Shown here piece after piece: positions 14,672-23,990 of a DNA stretch of 64,000 nucleotides (the first letter of the stretch is position 1; every line of letters starts with the position of its first letter). Position numbers and translations under genes: made by a program. This DNA is from an uncultured Dialister sp. (lineage in GTDB: Bacteria > Bacillota > Negativicutes > Veillonellales > Dialisteraceae): assembly GCA_900547785.1 (NCBI GenBank), contig URIB01000001.1, positions 62,001 to 126,000 of the forward strand. The letters are read 5' to 3'. The notes below the pieces were generated by a model. That model made no database searches, was not told the origin of the DNA, and saw only the letters and a list, made by a program, of their open reading frames with translations.

Positions 14672-15028
14672 ATGAAAACAAACATATCGGAAAGAGATGT
14701 ATATCTGCAGCAATATTTACAAAAAAGAAGACAAGAAGAAACCATAAAAGCCATACGAACCGTATTGAAAACAAAAGCGGGGCGGTGGCTTTTTATCTGT
14801 ATTCTGGAAATGACAGGCTACCAGGGAGAAGCATTCACAGGAAATTCACAAACCTTTTATAACGAAGGGAGAAGATCCATAGGCATAGAACTCAATAAAA
14901 AAATCGTAAACCTCTTGGGAAAAGAAGGATTTGAGCTGAAGCAAAAAGCAGAAAAAGAATTTATAGAATTCCAATACAAAGAAAAGCATATAGTACAAGA
15001 AAGAGAGGAAGAAAATGGAAGAGAATGA
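14672..15028 (+). CDS. Bbp19-like phage protein
   Basis: 118 residues. GRWLFICILEMTGYQGEAFTGNSQTFYNEGRRSIGIELNKKI is the conserved core of a small family typified by Bbp19 of Bordetella phage BPP-1, encoded between connector and scaffold. The C-terminus is charged. Role unknown. It overlaps the scaffold gene by 14 bases. Confidence 0.7.
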   Translation: MKTNISERDVYLQQYLQKRRQEETIKAIRTVLKTKAGRWLFICILEMTGYQGEAFTGNSQTFYNEGRRSIGIELNKKIVNLLGKEGFELKQKAEKEFIEFQYKEKHIVQEREEENGRE

Positions 15029-15626
15029 AAATGTAAACATACAAGATACCGATACAAACCCGCAAGAACCGGCGAACAATAACACGGATCCGCAGGAAAG
15101 TGGGAAAGAAACGAATGGTATCCGTCTGGCCGGACAGGCAGGAGAAGTAGAAAAAGGAGCACCGGAAACCTATGATTTCACATCATCTCTGCCGGAAGGA
15201 GAAACGCTGGATGAAAACATATCCCGGGAATTTGGAAGTATCTGCAAAGAAATGAATTTGACCAACGAAGAAGCCAATAAAATCGCGTCTTACGGCTTTG
15301 AGTATGCGAAAGGAATTGCCAGGCAGATAGCAGAGCAACAAGAGGTGCAGATAAACTCATGGGCTGAAGAAACAAAAAAAGAACTGGGTGCCAACTTTAC
15401 CGAAACAATGAATCACTATGGCACCGGACTTCAGTACATGGAAAAGACAATGCCCCATATCCGGCAAATTCTGAATGAAACCGGTGCAGGAAACCGTATT
15501 GAAATCGTCAAAGCTTTTGCAGAACTGGGAAAACTCATATCAGAAGACGGCGGAGCCGGCGGCGGAAACCGCGGAGGCGGAACAAACACCACACTCTACC
15601 CAAATACAGATTTTAGTAACTATTAG
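15015..15626 (+). CDS. Capsid scaffolding protein
   Basis: 203 residues, acidic, Gln/Asn/Glu-rich at the N-terminus, helical in the middle (ENISREFGSICKEMNLTNEEANKIASYGFEYAKGIARQIAEQQEVQINSW), then a Gly-rich linker. Composition, size and position directly before the capsid gene identify it as the internal scaffold that leaves the prohead before packaging. RBS GAGAGGAAG. Confidence 0.8.
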   Translation: MEENENVNIQDTDTNPQEPANNNTDPQESGKETNGIRLAGQAGEVEKGAPETYDFTSSLPEGETLDENISREFGSICKEMNLTNEEANKIASYGFEYAKGIARQIAEQQEVQINSWAEETKKELGANFTETMNHYGTGLQYMEKTMPHIRQILNETGAGNRIEIVKAFAELGKLISEDGGAGGGNRGGGTNTTLYPNTDFSNY

Positions 15627-15637
15627 GAGGAAAGAAA

Positions 15638-16663
15638 ATGGCAACTGTAGGAAATATTGCTTTAACATTTAACGATTTAGTGAAAAGACAGGCACCGGAC
15701 GGAACTATCCAGCCCATCATTGAAACACTGGCGCAATGCAATCCGATACTCAATGACATCAAATGGGCAGAAGGAAACCTGCCGACAGGGAACCAGACCA
15801 CCCAAAGAAACGGACTGCCGGACATCTATTTAAGACAAATCAACCGTGGTGTACCGGCCAGCAAGTCGAGCACCAAACAAGTAGTGGATACATGCTGCCT
15901 TTTGGAAAGCCGGTCAACGGTGGACGTAGAAATGATTGCTTTGGCTCCCAATAAAGAGGCGTTCCGTAATTCAGAAGACATGGCCTTTGTGGAAGCTATG
16001 GGGGAAACCGTGGCTCACCATATGTTCTATGGAGATTCCGCAAAGAATCTTGATGAATTTAACGGATTTGGCATCCGCTATAACAAATACGGCGGACAGA
16101 AACACGAAGCCTCTTACCAGGTTATCAATGCCGGAGGAACAGGAAAAGGAAAACTATCCTCCGCCTACCTGGTAGGATGGGGAGATCGTTCCGTCATGGG
16201 CATTTATCCCAAATACGGTTATGCCGGACTCAAGAGAAAAGACTTGGGAGAAGTAGATGCCTTTGATGCCAACGGGAATCCCTACCGTGCATTATCCACA
16301 CTGTTTAACTGGAAGCCGGGACTGGCCGTTAAAGACCCGGAAATGGTAGCGGCGGTAAGAAATATTGACCTTGGGAAGCTGGCGCAAGAAGGAGCCACAC
16401 CGGAACAAAAAAGAGCAGTTGTCGAATCTATGATTCGTGCCCAAGGGCGTATGAGAAACCTCAACAGCGGAGTCAGTGCTAAATGGTATGTATCCCCGGA
16501 AATGTACACATTCCTGACCCTCTACTATAACGATAAAAACAACGCTTATATTACCCGCCGTGAACTCATGGACGGTGTTGTAAAAATTGCAGTCAACGGT
16601 ATTCTTGTAGAAAAAGAAGATGCCCTGGTAGATACGGAAGATGCCATTACAGAAGCAAAATAA
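15638..16663 (+). CDS. Major capsid protein
   Basis: 341 residues. MATVGNIALTFNDLVKRQAPDG and the following region ILNDIKWAEGNLPTGNQTTQRNGLPDIYLRQINRGV are typical of the BPP-1/Bbp17-type coat proteins with the HK97 fold. TVAHHMFYGD and FNGFGIRYN are also family-like. It follows the scaffold gene after an AGGAGG site, as expected for a highly translated gene. Confidence 0.9.
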   Translation: MATVGNIALTFNDLVKRQAPDGTIQPIIETLAQCNPILNDIKWAEGNLPTGNQTTQRNGLPDIYLRQINRGVPASKSSTKQVVDTCCLLESRSTVDVEMIALAPNKEAFRNSEDMAFVEAMGETVAHHMFYGDSAKNLDEFNGFGIRYNKYGGQKHEASYQVINAGGTGKGKLSSAYLVGWGDRSVMGIYPKYGYAGLKRKDLGEVDAFDANGNPYRALSTLFNWKPGLAVKDPEMVAAVRNIDLGKLAQEGATPEQKRAVVESMIRAQGRMRNLNSGVSAKWYVSPEMYTFLTLYYNDKNNAYITRRELMDGVVKIAVNGILVEKEDALVDTEDAITEAK

Positions 16664-16675
16664 GGAGGAAAGAAC

Positions 16676-17026
16676 ATGTTTATCGATGCAGAAAACACAT
16701 TTTTTTACGAACAGGATCTTGCGAAAGGAACCACATCGAATGTGGTAGCCAACGGAAACGGCGGAGATGCTTATCATACCCTTTGGATGAAAGGCACTGC
16801 CCTTTCCCCGCTTTCGGCAGATGCGACACTGACACTTAAAACATCTGACAAAGAAGATATGAGCGGAGCGGTAACACTGACAACCCTGACATTAGGAAAA
16901 GAAGAAGGGGCGGGCGCTGCCGTAAAAGTTCCGGCAGGAGTAAAGAAGTTCCTGCAAGTGACTGTAGGGGGCGCATCCACAGGAAAAATCCGTGTATTCC
17001 TGACCCCTGATGTGGAGCTTGTTTAA
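16676..17026 (+). CDS. Bbp16-like capsid-stabilising protein
   Basis: 116 residues, nearly all beta structure, MFIDAENTFFYEQDLAKGTTSNVV at the start and a C-terminal KIRVFLTPDVE. This fits the Bbp16 family found right after the capsid gene in BPP-1-like phages, thought to decorate or stabilise the shell. RBS AAGGAGGAAAG. Its stop overlaps the next ATG. Confidence 0.75.
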   Translation: MFIDAENTFFYEQDLAKGTTSNVVANGNGGDAYHTLWMKGTALSPLSADATLTLKTSDKEDMSGAVTLTTLTLGKEEGAGAAVKVPAGVKKFLQVTVGGASTGKIRVFLTPDVELV

Positions 17027-17184
17027 TGGAAGCCATTCATTTTCCGAAGCTTTCCGGCGGAAGAAAATTAGAAAATATGAGTGCCAATGAACTCCGGGCT
17101 AAATTGATTCTTGCCGGTGTGAATATTCCGGAAACAATCAAGACGAAGAAAGAGCTCATTCAGCTTGTGAAAAGATACGGATAA
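17026..17184 (+). CDS. Small SAP/HeH-like protein (52 aa)
   Basis: The ATG overlaps the previous stop as TAATG. MSANELRAKLILAGVNIPETIKTKKELIQLVKRYG at the C-terminal end is a helix-extended loop-helix pattern of the SAP/HeH type, which often binds nucleic acid. In BPP-1-like phages a small gene often follows the capsid decoration gene. It ends inside the 5' arm of a terminator. Confidence 0.6.
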   Translation: MEAIHFPKLSGGRKLENMSANELRAKLILAGVNIPETIKTKKELIQLVKRYG

Positions 17185-17215
17185 AGAGGGTGACGCGAAA
17201 GCGTCTCCTCTTTTT
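17184..17215 (+). terminator. Strong terminator inside the structural operon
   Basis: AAGAGG/CCTCTT and an inner GACGC gaaa GCGTC stem form one hairpin with a GNRA-type loop followed by TTTTTC. It separates capsid genes from tail genes, so it should set a lower level of tail transcription. A second palindrome, TACTACC/GGTAGTA, lies at 17222-17242. Confidence 0.8.
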
Positions 17216-17270
17216 CTATATGTACTACCGACGATGGGTAGTAGATAGAGAAAAGGAGGAAATACACAGA

Positions 17271-17864
17271 ATGAACAGTACAGATATATGTAACATGGCG
17301 TTAGCCTATATCGGGCAAGGGCGGATTGCATCGCTGGACGAAAAAGGAGAAGAAGCGGTACAGTGCAAACTCTTTTATAACCACCTGAGGCGGAAACTGT
17401 TATCGGAATACCGGTGGAACTTTGCAGAACGATATGTAAAACTGGCCCTATTAGATAAAAAAATACCAAGATGGGACTATGCCTACGCTTATCCTGCACA
17501 ATGCCTGGTCATCAGAGAACTCTATAATGGAGAAAGTCCATATGCCGGAGAGAACAGGAAAGAAAATCACCTGGTCATAAACATCAATGACGGGGCCAAA
17601 GGAATCTGCACAAATATTCCGCATGCCTATGCGAGCTATACGGCAGATGAAGAAAACGGAGAACTTTTCACAGAGTATTTTATCGACGCTCTTTCCCATG
17701 CATTGGCGGCCAACATAGCCGTTCCGTTATCCGGAAGTCCGAGTGCTGCCAATCAACAGTACCAACTTATGCAGCAGGCACTGATCAATGCCAAGCACCA
17801 CAGTGTCATAGAAGACCATAAAGAAACCCTGTTCCCCCATAAGTATATAGACGGGAGAAGATAA
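17271..17864 (+). CDS. Tail tubular protein A (T7 gp11-like)
   Basis: 197 residues. STDICNMALAYIGQGRIASLDEKGEEAVQCKLFYNHLRRKLLSEYRWNFA is the conserved start of gp11-type proteins, which form the ring below the connector. DALSHALAANIAVPLSG is a further family motif. The ATG at 17271 follows AAAAGGAGG. It is one base from the tail tubular B gene. Confidence 0.88.
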   Translation: MNSTDICNMALAYIGQGRIASLDEKGEEAVQCKLFYNHLRRKLLSEYRWNFAERYVKLALLDKKIPRWDYAYAYPAQCLVIRELYNGESPYAGENRKENHLVININDGAKGICTNIPHAYASYTADEENGELFTEYFIDALSHALAANIAVPLSGSPSAANQQYQLMQQALINAKHHSVIEDHKETLFPHKYIDGRR

Positions 17865-17865
17865 T

Positions 17866-20589
17866 ATGCCACAAGAAACCATCTACATGATCCAGCCGTC
17901 TTTTGCCACAGGAGAAATAGCCCCGGAAGTGGCAAGCCGTATAGACCTGGACAAATACGCATCCGCTTTGCTTACGGCAGAAAACGCTTACATAAGACCC
18001 TATGGGGCTGTATATAAACGGGGCGGTACCTTGTTTTGTGGAAAGGCTAAGTATAACAAAAAGAAAGTCATTCTCCGTGAATTTACGACACAAAAAGGCT
18101 CGTACATGTTGGAAATGGGAGACCGGTATATACGGATATGGAAAAACGGAGAATATATGGGAATAGAACTCGCGACGCCCTTTGAAGAAGCAGAACTATC
18201 CCGCCTCCGGATGTGCCAATCTGCCGATGTTATGTTTATCGCCTCGGGAACACATCCGGTACAAAAACTATCCAGGTATAGTGACACAAACTGGAATATG
18301 GACGAATTAGATATAGCAAGACCCTACTTTGACAGTACCCTGGCCACCAATGTAGAAAGAGAAGTCGATTCCATATACAATACACCGGGCACATATACAT
18401 TTACGGCACCCAAGAGTGCCTATTACACCATTGAAGTAGCCGGCGGCGGAGGTGGCGGTGCCTCAGGATCACCCAGATATATCGGCGGAGACGGAGGACG
18501 CGGAGAATGCATAACCGCTAAAAAATATCTTGTGGGAGGAAGAACCTATGAGATTGTAGTAGGAAAAGGAGGAACCGGCGGTATAAAAGGAGACGAAAAA
18601 AAGCCGGGCAGTCCGGGAGAAGCTTCCTCTTTTGGTGAAGAAAAAACCTATGCGGGAATGAAAGCCTTAGGGGGAGAAGAAGGAAAGCCGGACGATCAGG
18701 ACGGAATCAATCGTGGAAATGGAGGATTTGGCGGAAAAGGAGGGGGACAAACAGCCCATGGAGGCTGGGGAAGTTTGTTCCGGATACAGGAAGGGGAATC
18801 CGGAACAAACGGATGGGTAAAAATCAAAAATGAAGAAGCCCTGACCATTACACCTACGGGAACAAAAGGGGAGATTCATTTAAAAACAAACCGGAACTAT
18901 TTTTCGGAAAATATGATCGGTGAAAAACTGCAGATCAGTCAGGAAGTTTCCTCAAGCACAGTGACACAAAAGGAAAGCGGCACATCAAAAGAAATAGTGT
19001 GCGGAAATACATGGAAGCTGATTACTCATGGAATTTGGACAGGGAAAATCACATTACAAAAAAGCGAAACCGGAGAAAACTGGAAAGAGTACAGAAGTTA
19101 TCAATCAAATGATGACTTTAACGCGTCCGAATCCGGGACGGTAGAAGAATATACAAAGCTGAGAATGATTGTAGAGTTTACCGAATCGGATAATGAGAAA
19201 CCGGGGCAGGCAGAATTGACAATACTTCCTTATACGCACGTGGGGCTTGTTAAAATTATAGAATACCTGTCCCCGACAGAAGTCAGGGCGGAAGTCATGG
19301 ATAGGCTGGCGAATACGGAAACGGCGTCCTTTATTTGTCTGGAAGCATGGAGTAAAGAATTCGGATATCCTTCCGCTATCGGATTCTTTCAAGACCGTCT
19401 GTGTTTGGCGGCCACAAAAAAACAACCGTATATGCTTTGGATGAGCAGAACGGGAGACTATAATAACTTTTCCGTAGAGAAAACGGGAGGAACCATTACG
19501 GATGACTCGGCGGTGGCTCTGGCATTTATTAACAGAAAACAACAAACGATTGAACATTTGATACCGGAATCGGACCTGGTCATCCTGACCGGCGGAAACG
19601 AATGGATTCTATCCGGTTCCTCTACAGTAACGCCGACAAAAGCAAATCCTAAAATGCAAACCTCAAGAGGCTGCACAGACATCGTTCCGGTTTCTATTGG
19701 CGGACGAATTATATTTGTACAACACAGAGGGAAAACGGTAAGGGATATGCAATACAGCTTTGAATCGGACTCTTATGACGGTCCCGATCTGACACTGCTT
19801 GCCAAGCACATTACGAGAGGGAAATCTATTACGGACATGACCTATATGCAAGATCCGGACTCAAAACTTTACTTTGTGTTGACCGATGGCACAATGGCCT
19901 GTATGTCCTATATCCAAGACCAAAAAGTATACGCCTGGTCAAGAATAAAAACAAAAGGACATATCAAAGCAGTTTGCAATATAGAAAACAGAGATACAGA
20001 CACGGTCTACATAGCTGTTGAAAGAGACGGGGACATGTATATAGAAAGCATGGCCAACAGTCAGGATACAAATCATCCCGGAGACTATATCATGCTGGAC
20101 GCTGCGGTAAGGATAGAGGGGCCGGCTCGTGAGGGGAATATATACCATCTGAGAAACCGGACGATTGGAGTTATAGCGGACGGGCGGTATTTCAATCAAG
20201 TACAGACGGATGAAAACGGGACGTTTATGATTCCCTCTGAAGCGTCCTACATGATAGCAGGTATTCCTTATACGATGACCGTAGAACTTCCGAATCTGGA
20301 AATCAATACAAAACAAGGAACACTGCAGGGAAGAAAGAAGAAAATCACGGCAGCCACACTCCGGCTTACCAATTCATTGGGCGGGGAAATAGGAATTGAA
20401 AGAAGTCATATGATCCCCATAAAATATGATGAATTTTCTGATGAAGAAGTGACACTTTACACGGGAGATAAAAAAATTACGATGCCGAATAAAGGCTTTG
20501 AATTACAAGGTCGCACAATCATAACATCAGATGAAGCCTATCCGTTTAACCTGTCAGCCGTAATCAGGGAGGTCGTGCTGGATGGATAA
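17866..20589 (+). CDS. Tail tubular protein B (T7 gp12-like) with a glycine-rich insert
   Basis: 907 residues, somewhat longer than T7 gp12 (about 790). The N-terminus (SFATGEIAPEVASRIDLDKYASALLTAENAYIRPYGAVYKRGGTLF) and the central SAIGFFQDRLCLAATKKQPYMLWMSRTGDYNNF are typical nozzle-protein motifs. Between about residues 165 and 320 lies an insert rich in glycine (AGGGGGGASGSP, GGDGGRGE) with a preceding TYTFTAPKSAYYTIEV, like glycine-rich domains of phage adhesins. It closes the tail tip with the ring protein. It overlaps the next gene. Confidence 0.87.
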   Translation: MPQETIYMIQPSFATGEIAPEVASRIDLDKYASALLTAENAYIRPYGAVYKRGGTLFCGKAKYNKKKVILREFTTQKGSYMLEMGDRYIRIWKNGEYMGIELATPFEEAELSRLRMCQSADVMFIASGTHPVQKLSRYSDTNWNMDELDIARPYFDSTLATNVEREVDSIYNTPGTYTFTAPKSAYYTIEVAGGGGGGASGSPRYIGGDGGRGECITAKKYLVGGRTYEIVVGKGGTGGIKGDEKKPGSPGEASSFGEEKTYAGMKALGGEEGKPDDQDGINRGNGGFGGKGGGQTAHGGWGSLFRIQEGESGTNGWVKIKNEEALTITPTGTKGEIHLKTNRNYFSENMIGEKLQISQEVSSSTVTQKESGTSKEIVCGNTWKLITHGIWTGKITLQKSETGENWKEYRSYQSNDDFNASESGTVEEYTKLRMIVEFTESDNEKPGQAELTILPYTHVGLVKIIEYLSPTEVRAEVMDRLANTETASFICLEAWSKEFGYPSAIGFFQDRLCLAATKKQPYMLWMSRTGDYNNFSVEKTGGTITDDSAVALAFINRKQQTIEHLIPESDLVILTGGNEWILSGSSTVTPTKANPKMQTSRGCTDIVPVSIGGRIIFVQHRGKTVRDMQYSFESDSYDGPDLTLLAKHITRGKSITDMTYMQDPDSKLYFVLTDGTMACMSYIQDQKVYAWSRIKTKGHIKAVCNIENRDTDTVYIAVERDGDMYIESMANSQDTNHPGDYIMLDAAVRIEGPAREGNIYHLRNRTIGVIADGRYFNQVQTDENGTFMIPSEASYMIAGIPYTMTVELPNLEINTKQGTLQGRKKKITAATLRLTNSLGGEIGIERSHMIPIKYDEFSDEEVTLYTGDKKITMPNKGFELQGRTIITSDEAYPFNLSAVIREVVLDG

Positions 20590-21055
20590 AAAGTATGGGA
20601 ACGTAACGATACAGCCCCTGGATAAAAAAAGGTGTTTCTTTACGGTAAAGCGAATGGCAACTTATTTGAGAAAAGAAGATGCCCGGGAAATAGAATGTCT
20701 GGGGCAAGAAAAAGAACAGGCGATTTATGAATCTATTACATGCTCTAATGAAGTATATACCGCCAGAGGTGCCAATGCAGAACTCATTATGGTATTCGGC
20801 TTTGTCAAAAAGAACCATATCATATGGGCTTTAGGAACAGAAATGATTAACAACTATCACAAGGCCCTTGTAAAATGCGGTATGGACTACATAAAAGATT
20901 GTCTGAAAAAATATACGTATATGGAAAATTGGATACATAAAGACAATAAAAAAGCGCTCCGGTACATCAAACATGCCGGAGCCGTTTTTATAGAAAAAGC
21001 AGAATATCAAAACGAAATATTTGTGAGATTCAGAATAGGAGGGAATGATGTGTAG
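20582..21055 (+). CDS. Internal virion protein A-like, GNAT-like fold (T7 gp13-like)
   Basis: 157 residues. NNYHKALVKCGMDYIKDCLKKYTYMENWIHKDNKKALRYIKHAGAVF resembles the C-terminal half of an acetyltransferase-like fold, and such proteins occupy the gp13 place in BPP-1/T7-like phages. Whether it retains enzyme activity is unknown. Overlaps the neighbours on both sides, so translation is coupled. Confidence 0.7.
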   Translation: MDKKYGNVTIQPLDKKRCFFTVKRMATYLRKEDAREIECLGQEKEQAIYESITCSNEVYTARGANAELIMVFGFVKKNHIIWALGTEMINNYHKALVKCGMDYIKDCLKKYTYMENWIHKDNKKALRYIKHAGAVFIEKAEYQNEIFVRFRIGGNDV

Positions 21056-21770
21056 TGTAATGGGAGCCATGATTGGATTGGAATTTCTGTCAGGAGTCAG
21101 CCAAGATAAACAAATCAGACAGCAAACGGCGGCGCAAGTAGCTGCCTATAACCAGAAAGAAGAAGCGGCCAATCAAAATGCAAAGATCATGGAAAGGCAA
21201 AGAGAACAAATCGCAGAAAACTACGCAAGAGAACAGCAAAAACTGGACAGCCGGCGCCGTTTGGTAATGGGGCAGCAAATTGCCTCGGCCGGAGCCTCGG
21301 GTCTTGGCGGAGCAGGAAGCCTTATCGATGCCAATGCCAGTGCTATAGAAGAGTATCGTCAAAACAGCATGAATCTTTTGGGGAATCAAAGGAATGACAC
21401 ACTGGATGCCTATAGAAACCAAATCAACTATACCAACCAGGCACATGCGGTTCGTGCCGGTGCGGCAAATACAAAAACACAGGCGAAGCAGCAACGCTTG
21501 GCCAACTGGATTAATACGGCCGTATCGATGTATGGAGCATATAAAACATTTAAACCGGGGAAAGTGCCTAAAGAGATTCAGGGCGGAGACGTTCCATACA
21601 GAACCGGATATGAGGGGAATTTAGGGGAAGGGACTTTGACCTATGGGTCACCCAAGCCGCTTTACACAACCGATATATGGAAAGGAAGCTACCCGAAAAC
21701 AGGTCTCACCAAAACAAAAAGCATAATAGGAAAAGGAATCGGATATTCCTTTGATCCGTGGCGCGTGTAA
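21045..21770 (+). CDS. Internal virion protein B-like (T7 gp14-like)
   Basis: 241 residues. The middle is Gln/Ala/Asn-rich and helical (QTAAQVAAYNQKEEAANQNAKIMERQREQIAENYAREQQKLDSRRRLVMGQQ), typical of gp14-type proteins that leave the virion during ejection and help build the trans-envelope channel. GASGLGGAGSLIDANASA is a conserved segment. The ATG at 21045 has AGGAGGG; the one at 21048 is an alternative. Confidence 0.78.
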   Translation: MMCSVMGAMIGLEFLSGVSQDKQIRQQTAAQVAAYNQKEEAANQNAKIMERQREQIAENYAREQQKLDSRRRLVMGQQIASAGASGLGGAGSLIDANASAIEEYRQNSMNLLGNQRNDTLDAYRNQINYTNQAHAVRAGAANTKTQAKQQRLANWINTAVSMYGAYKTFKPGKVPKEIQGGDVPYRTGYEGNLGEGTLTYGSPKPLYTTDIWKGSYPKTGLTKTKSIIGKGIGYSFDPWRV

Positions 21771-21783
21771 AGGGGGAAAACAA

Positions 21784-23979
21784 ATGCAACTATCCCAGTT
21801 TAATGCAGATGTACATAAAAACCTGTCACAAGCCAAAGTCAACCCCATAACAGACCCCAATGCATTCGGCGGGAACACAATGGGACTGGAAGCCATGAAT
21901 CAAACTCTCGGCATAGTCATGGACCAAGAACAAAAAAGATGGATGAAAGACCAAAATGACAGAGTGATTGATGCCACAAACGATTATCAAAGAAAAATCA
22001 ATTCGCTTTTGTATGACGAAAAAGAAGGACTGACCAACGTCATGCAAGGGAAAAATGCGGAGGGATTACAAGAAGCCTACCGGCAAAACGAAGAAAAAAT
22101 CCGTGACGAAATCATGAAGCAATATGGAGTCACTTCAGATTACGCCAGAGAGGCTTTTCATAAAGAAGTGGAAACATCGGTCACGTCCCATTTGGAAGCG
22201 ATAGATAAATACCAAAGACAAGAACTGCTGAAATACGCAAGCAACCAAATGACAGAAACGAATGAAAATTCCATCAATACCATCATACGGAACCCGGACA
22301 GCTTTGGAAGTGTCTATGAGAACATGGAGACGACATCAAGGGCGATTATGGCGGGAACAGGCATGGATGAAAAAGCAATAGACAGTAAGCTAAGAGAGAT
22401 TCTGGACCATACCGCACAAACCGTTCTGGCTTCTTTAGCTGCATCTAATGATTATGAAAGAGGAAATAAGCTTATAAGGCAACTTAGAGCAAAAGGAGGA
22501 AATGAAGCGGTTCTCAAGAAATACGAAACCTTGTTTACCGGAAAACGGATTGTAAAAACAACCAAAGAAAATGCCGGTACATGGCTAGATAAAAACCCGG
22601 AAATGATGGGAAAAACAAAAGAAGAAGCATGGGAAGCATACAGAAAAGAAAATCCGTTACAGCTACCGGCTCAATCAAATGAAACCGCATTGGGACGAAT
22701 AGGAGATAAGATTGCAAAAGAATTAGGATGGGATCCGTCTTGGGGCTTTGCCATTGCCGCCCATGAATCGGGACGGGGAGAAAGCGCACCCGGAAATAAT
22801 TACTTCGGGTATAAATGGGACGGTGAAGGAGAATGGCAGGAACTCAATACCTGGGAACGTGATGAAAATGGGAAGGCATACTCTACCACAGCAAAATTTA
22901 AAAAGTACGCAACACCGGAAGATTCTGCAATAAGTTATGTAAATTGGATAAAAACCAACTGTACACCGGAAGAAATAAAAAGCGTGAAATCGGCGGCAGA
23001 TGTAGTCCATATCATGAAAAAACATGGTTACTTTACCGACCATGAGGAATCATATGCGGCCAGCGCTACAGAACTTGCAAAAGAATATACGGCACCGGCT
23101 CCGATGTCTGACGAGGAAAAAGCCGCACTGGAAGATACCGAAAGAAATTCTTTTCTCTCTGTTTTTGGCGAACGAGTCCAAGCGAAAAAAGCAAAAGAAG
23201 CACAAATGATAAATGATATGCAAGTACAACTCATGGATATGGAGGAAAATGGAAAATCCGTGGAAGATATCTATGAGTTTATAAAAGAAAGAGGCATAGA
23301 AAATCCGGAGCTTTTAGAAAGCGGAGCTTATAGAAGTATGAGGCTCAGTGCTATGCACACAATGAATCAGCAAAAATCTAATGGCGGATTTGGAAAAGCT
23401 GAGGCACAGAATAAAGCATTCGCCGGTATCAAGGCCAGTATCGGCACAGATATTATGAGCAAAGAAGACTTGGACCGCACCTTAAAAGAGTTAGAAACAA
23501 GAGGGTACGGATTCACTCCGGCACAGATCATAGAACTCACACAAGAACTTCAAAAAGCAGAAGCGGGAGAAGGACCATATTCTGTTAAAATCCATGATAC
23601 TGAAACAGAAGTCATGGAAATGACAGGTATGGGAAAGCCGGATATACAGAAATATTATGGAGAAGCTAAAAAAATAGTGATGCAGGAGGCTTTTGCTTTT
23701 AAAAATAAGAATGGAAGAGAGCCACATTCCTTTGAAAGAAAAGGAATGTGGATAAAAGCGTATACACAGCAGAAAATAGGACCGGACTATGGATTTTTCG
23801 GAATGAGCAGCAATGGGACCAGTCCGGCGGAACTTATGAAACTTGGTATAAAGCGTGTGGCATATACCTATGATGATAAAGGAATCGATGCCGAAGATTA
23901 CTACGGAAGACATCACTATATACCTGCTGAAGACTGGGAAAAAGTCAAAAACCAAGAAGTGAACATAGAAGACTATTGA
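21784..23979 (+). CDS. Internal virion protein with muralytic (glucosaminidase/lysozyme-like) domain
   Basis: 731 residues from ATG 21784 (AAGGGGG upstream). Residues about 300-430 form a glucosaminidase/lysozyme-like domain: WGFAIAAHESGRGESAPGNNYFGYKWDG, in which the glutamate of AAHESG is the catalytic candidate, followed by TAKFKKYATPEDSAISYVNWI and MKKHGYFTD. The flanks are long helical regions. The enzyme should open peptidoglycan locally during DNA entry, the role played by gp16 in T7. The gene is in the gp15/gp16 position of the operon. Confidence 0.82.
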   Translation: MQLSQFNADVHKNLSQAKVNPITDPNAFGGNTMGLEAMNQTLGIVMDQEQKRWMKDQNDRVIDATNDYQRKINSLLYDEKEGLTNVMQGKNAEGLQEAYRQNEEKIRDEIMKQYGVTSDYAREAFHKEVETSVTSHLEAIDKYQRQELLKYASNQMTETNENSINTIIRNPDSFGSVYENMETTSRAIMAGTGMDEKAIDSKLREILDHTAQTVLASLAASNDYERGNKLIRQLRAKGGNEAVLKKYETLFTGKRIVKTTKENAGTWLDKNPEMMGKTKEEAWEAYRKENPLQLPAQSNETALGRIGDKIAKELGWDPSWGFAIAAHESGRGESAPGNNYFGYKWDGEGEWQELNTWERDENGKAYSTTAKFKKYATPEDSAISYVNWIKTNCTPEEIKSVKSAADVVHIMKKHGYFTDHEESYAASATELAKEYTAPAPMSDEEKAALEDTERNSFLSVFGERVQAKKAKEAQMINDMQVQLMDMEENGKSVEDIYEFIKERGIENPELLESGAYRSMRLSAMHTMNQQKSNGGFGKAEAQNKAFAGIKASIGTDIMSKEDLDRTLKELETRGYGFTPAQIIELTQELQKAEAGEGPYSVKIHDTETEVMEMTGMGKPDIQKYYGEAKKIVMQEAFAFKNKNGREPHSFERKGMWIKAYTQQKIGPDYGFFGMSSNGTSPAELMKLGIKRVAYTYDDKGIDAEDYYGRHHYIPAEDWEKVKNQEVNIEDY

Positions 23980-23990
23980 GGAGAAAAATC

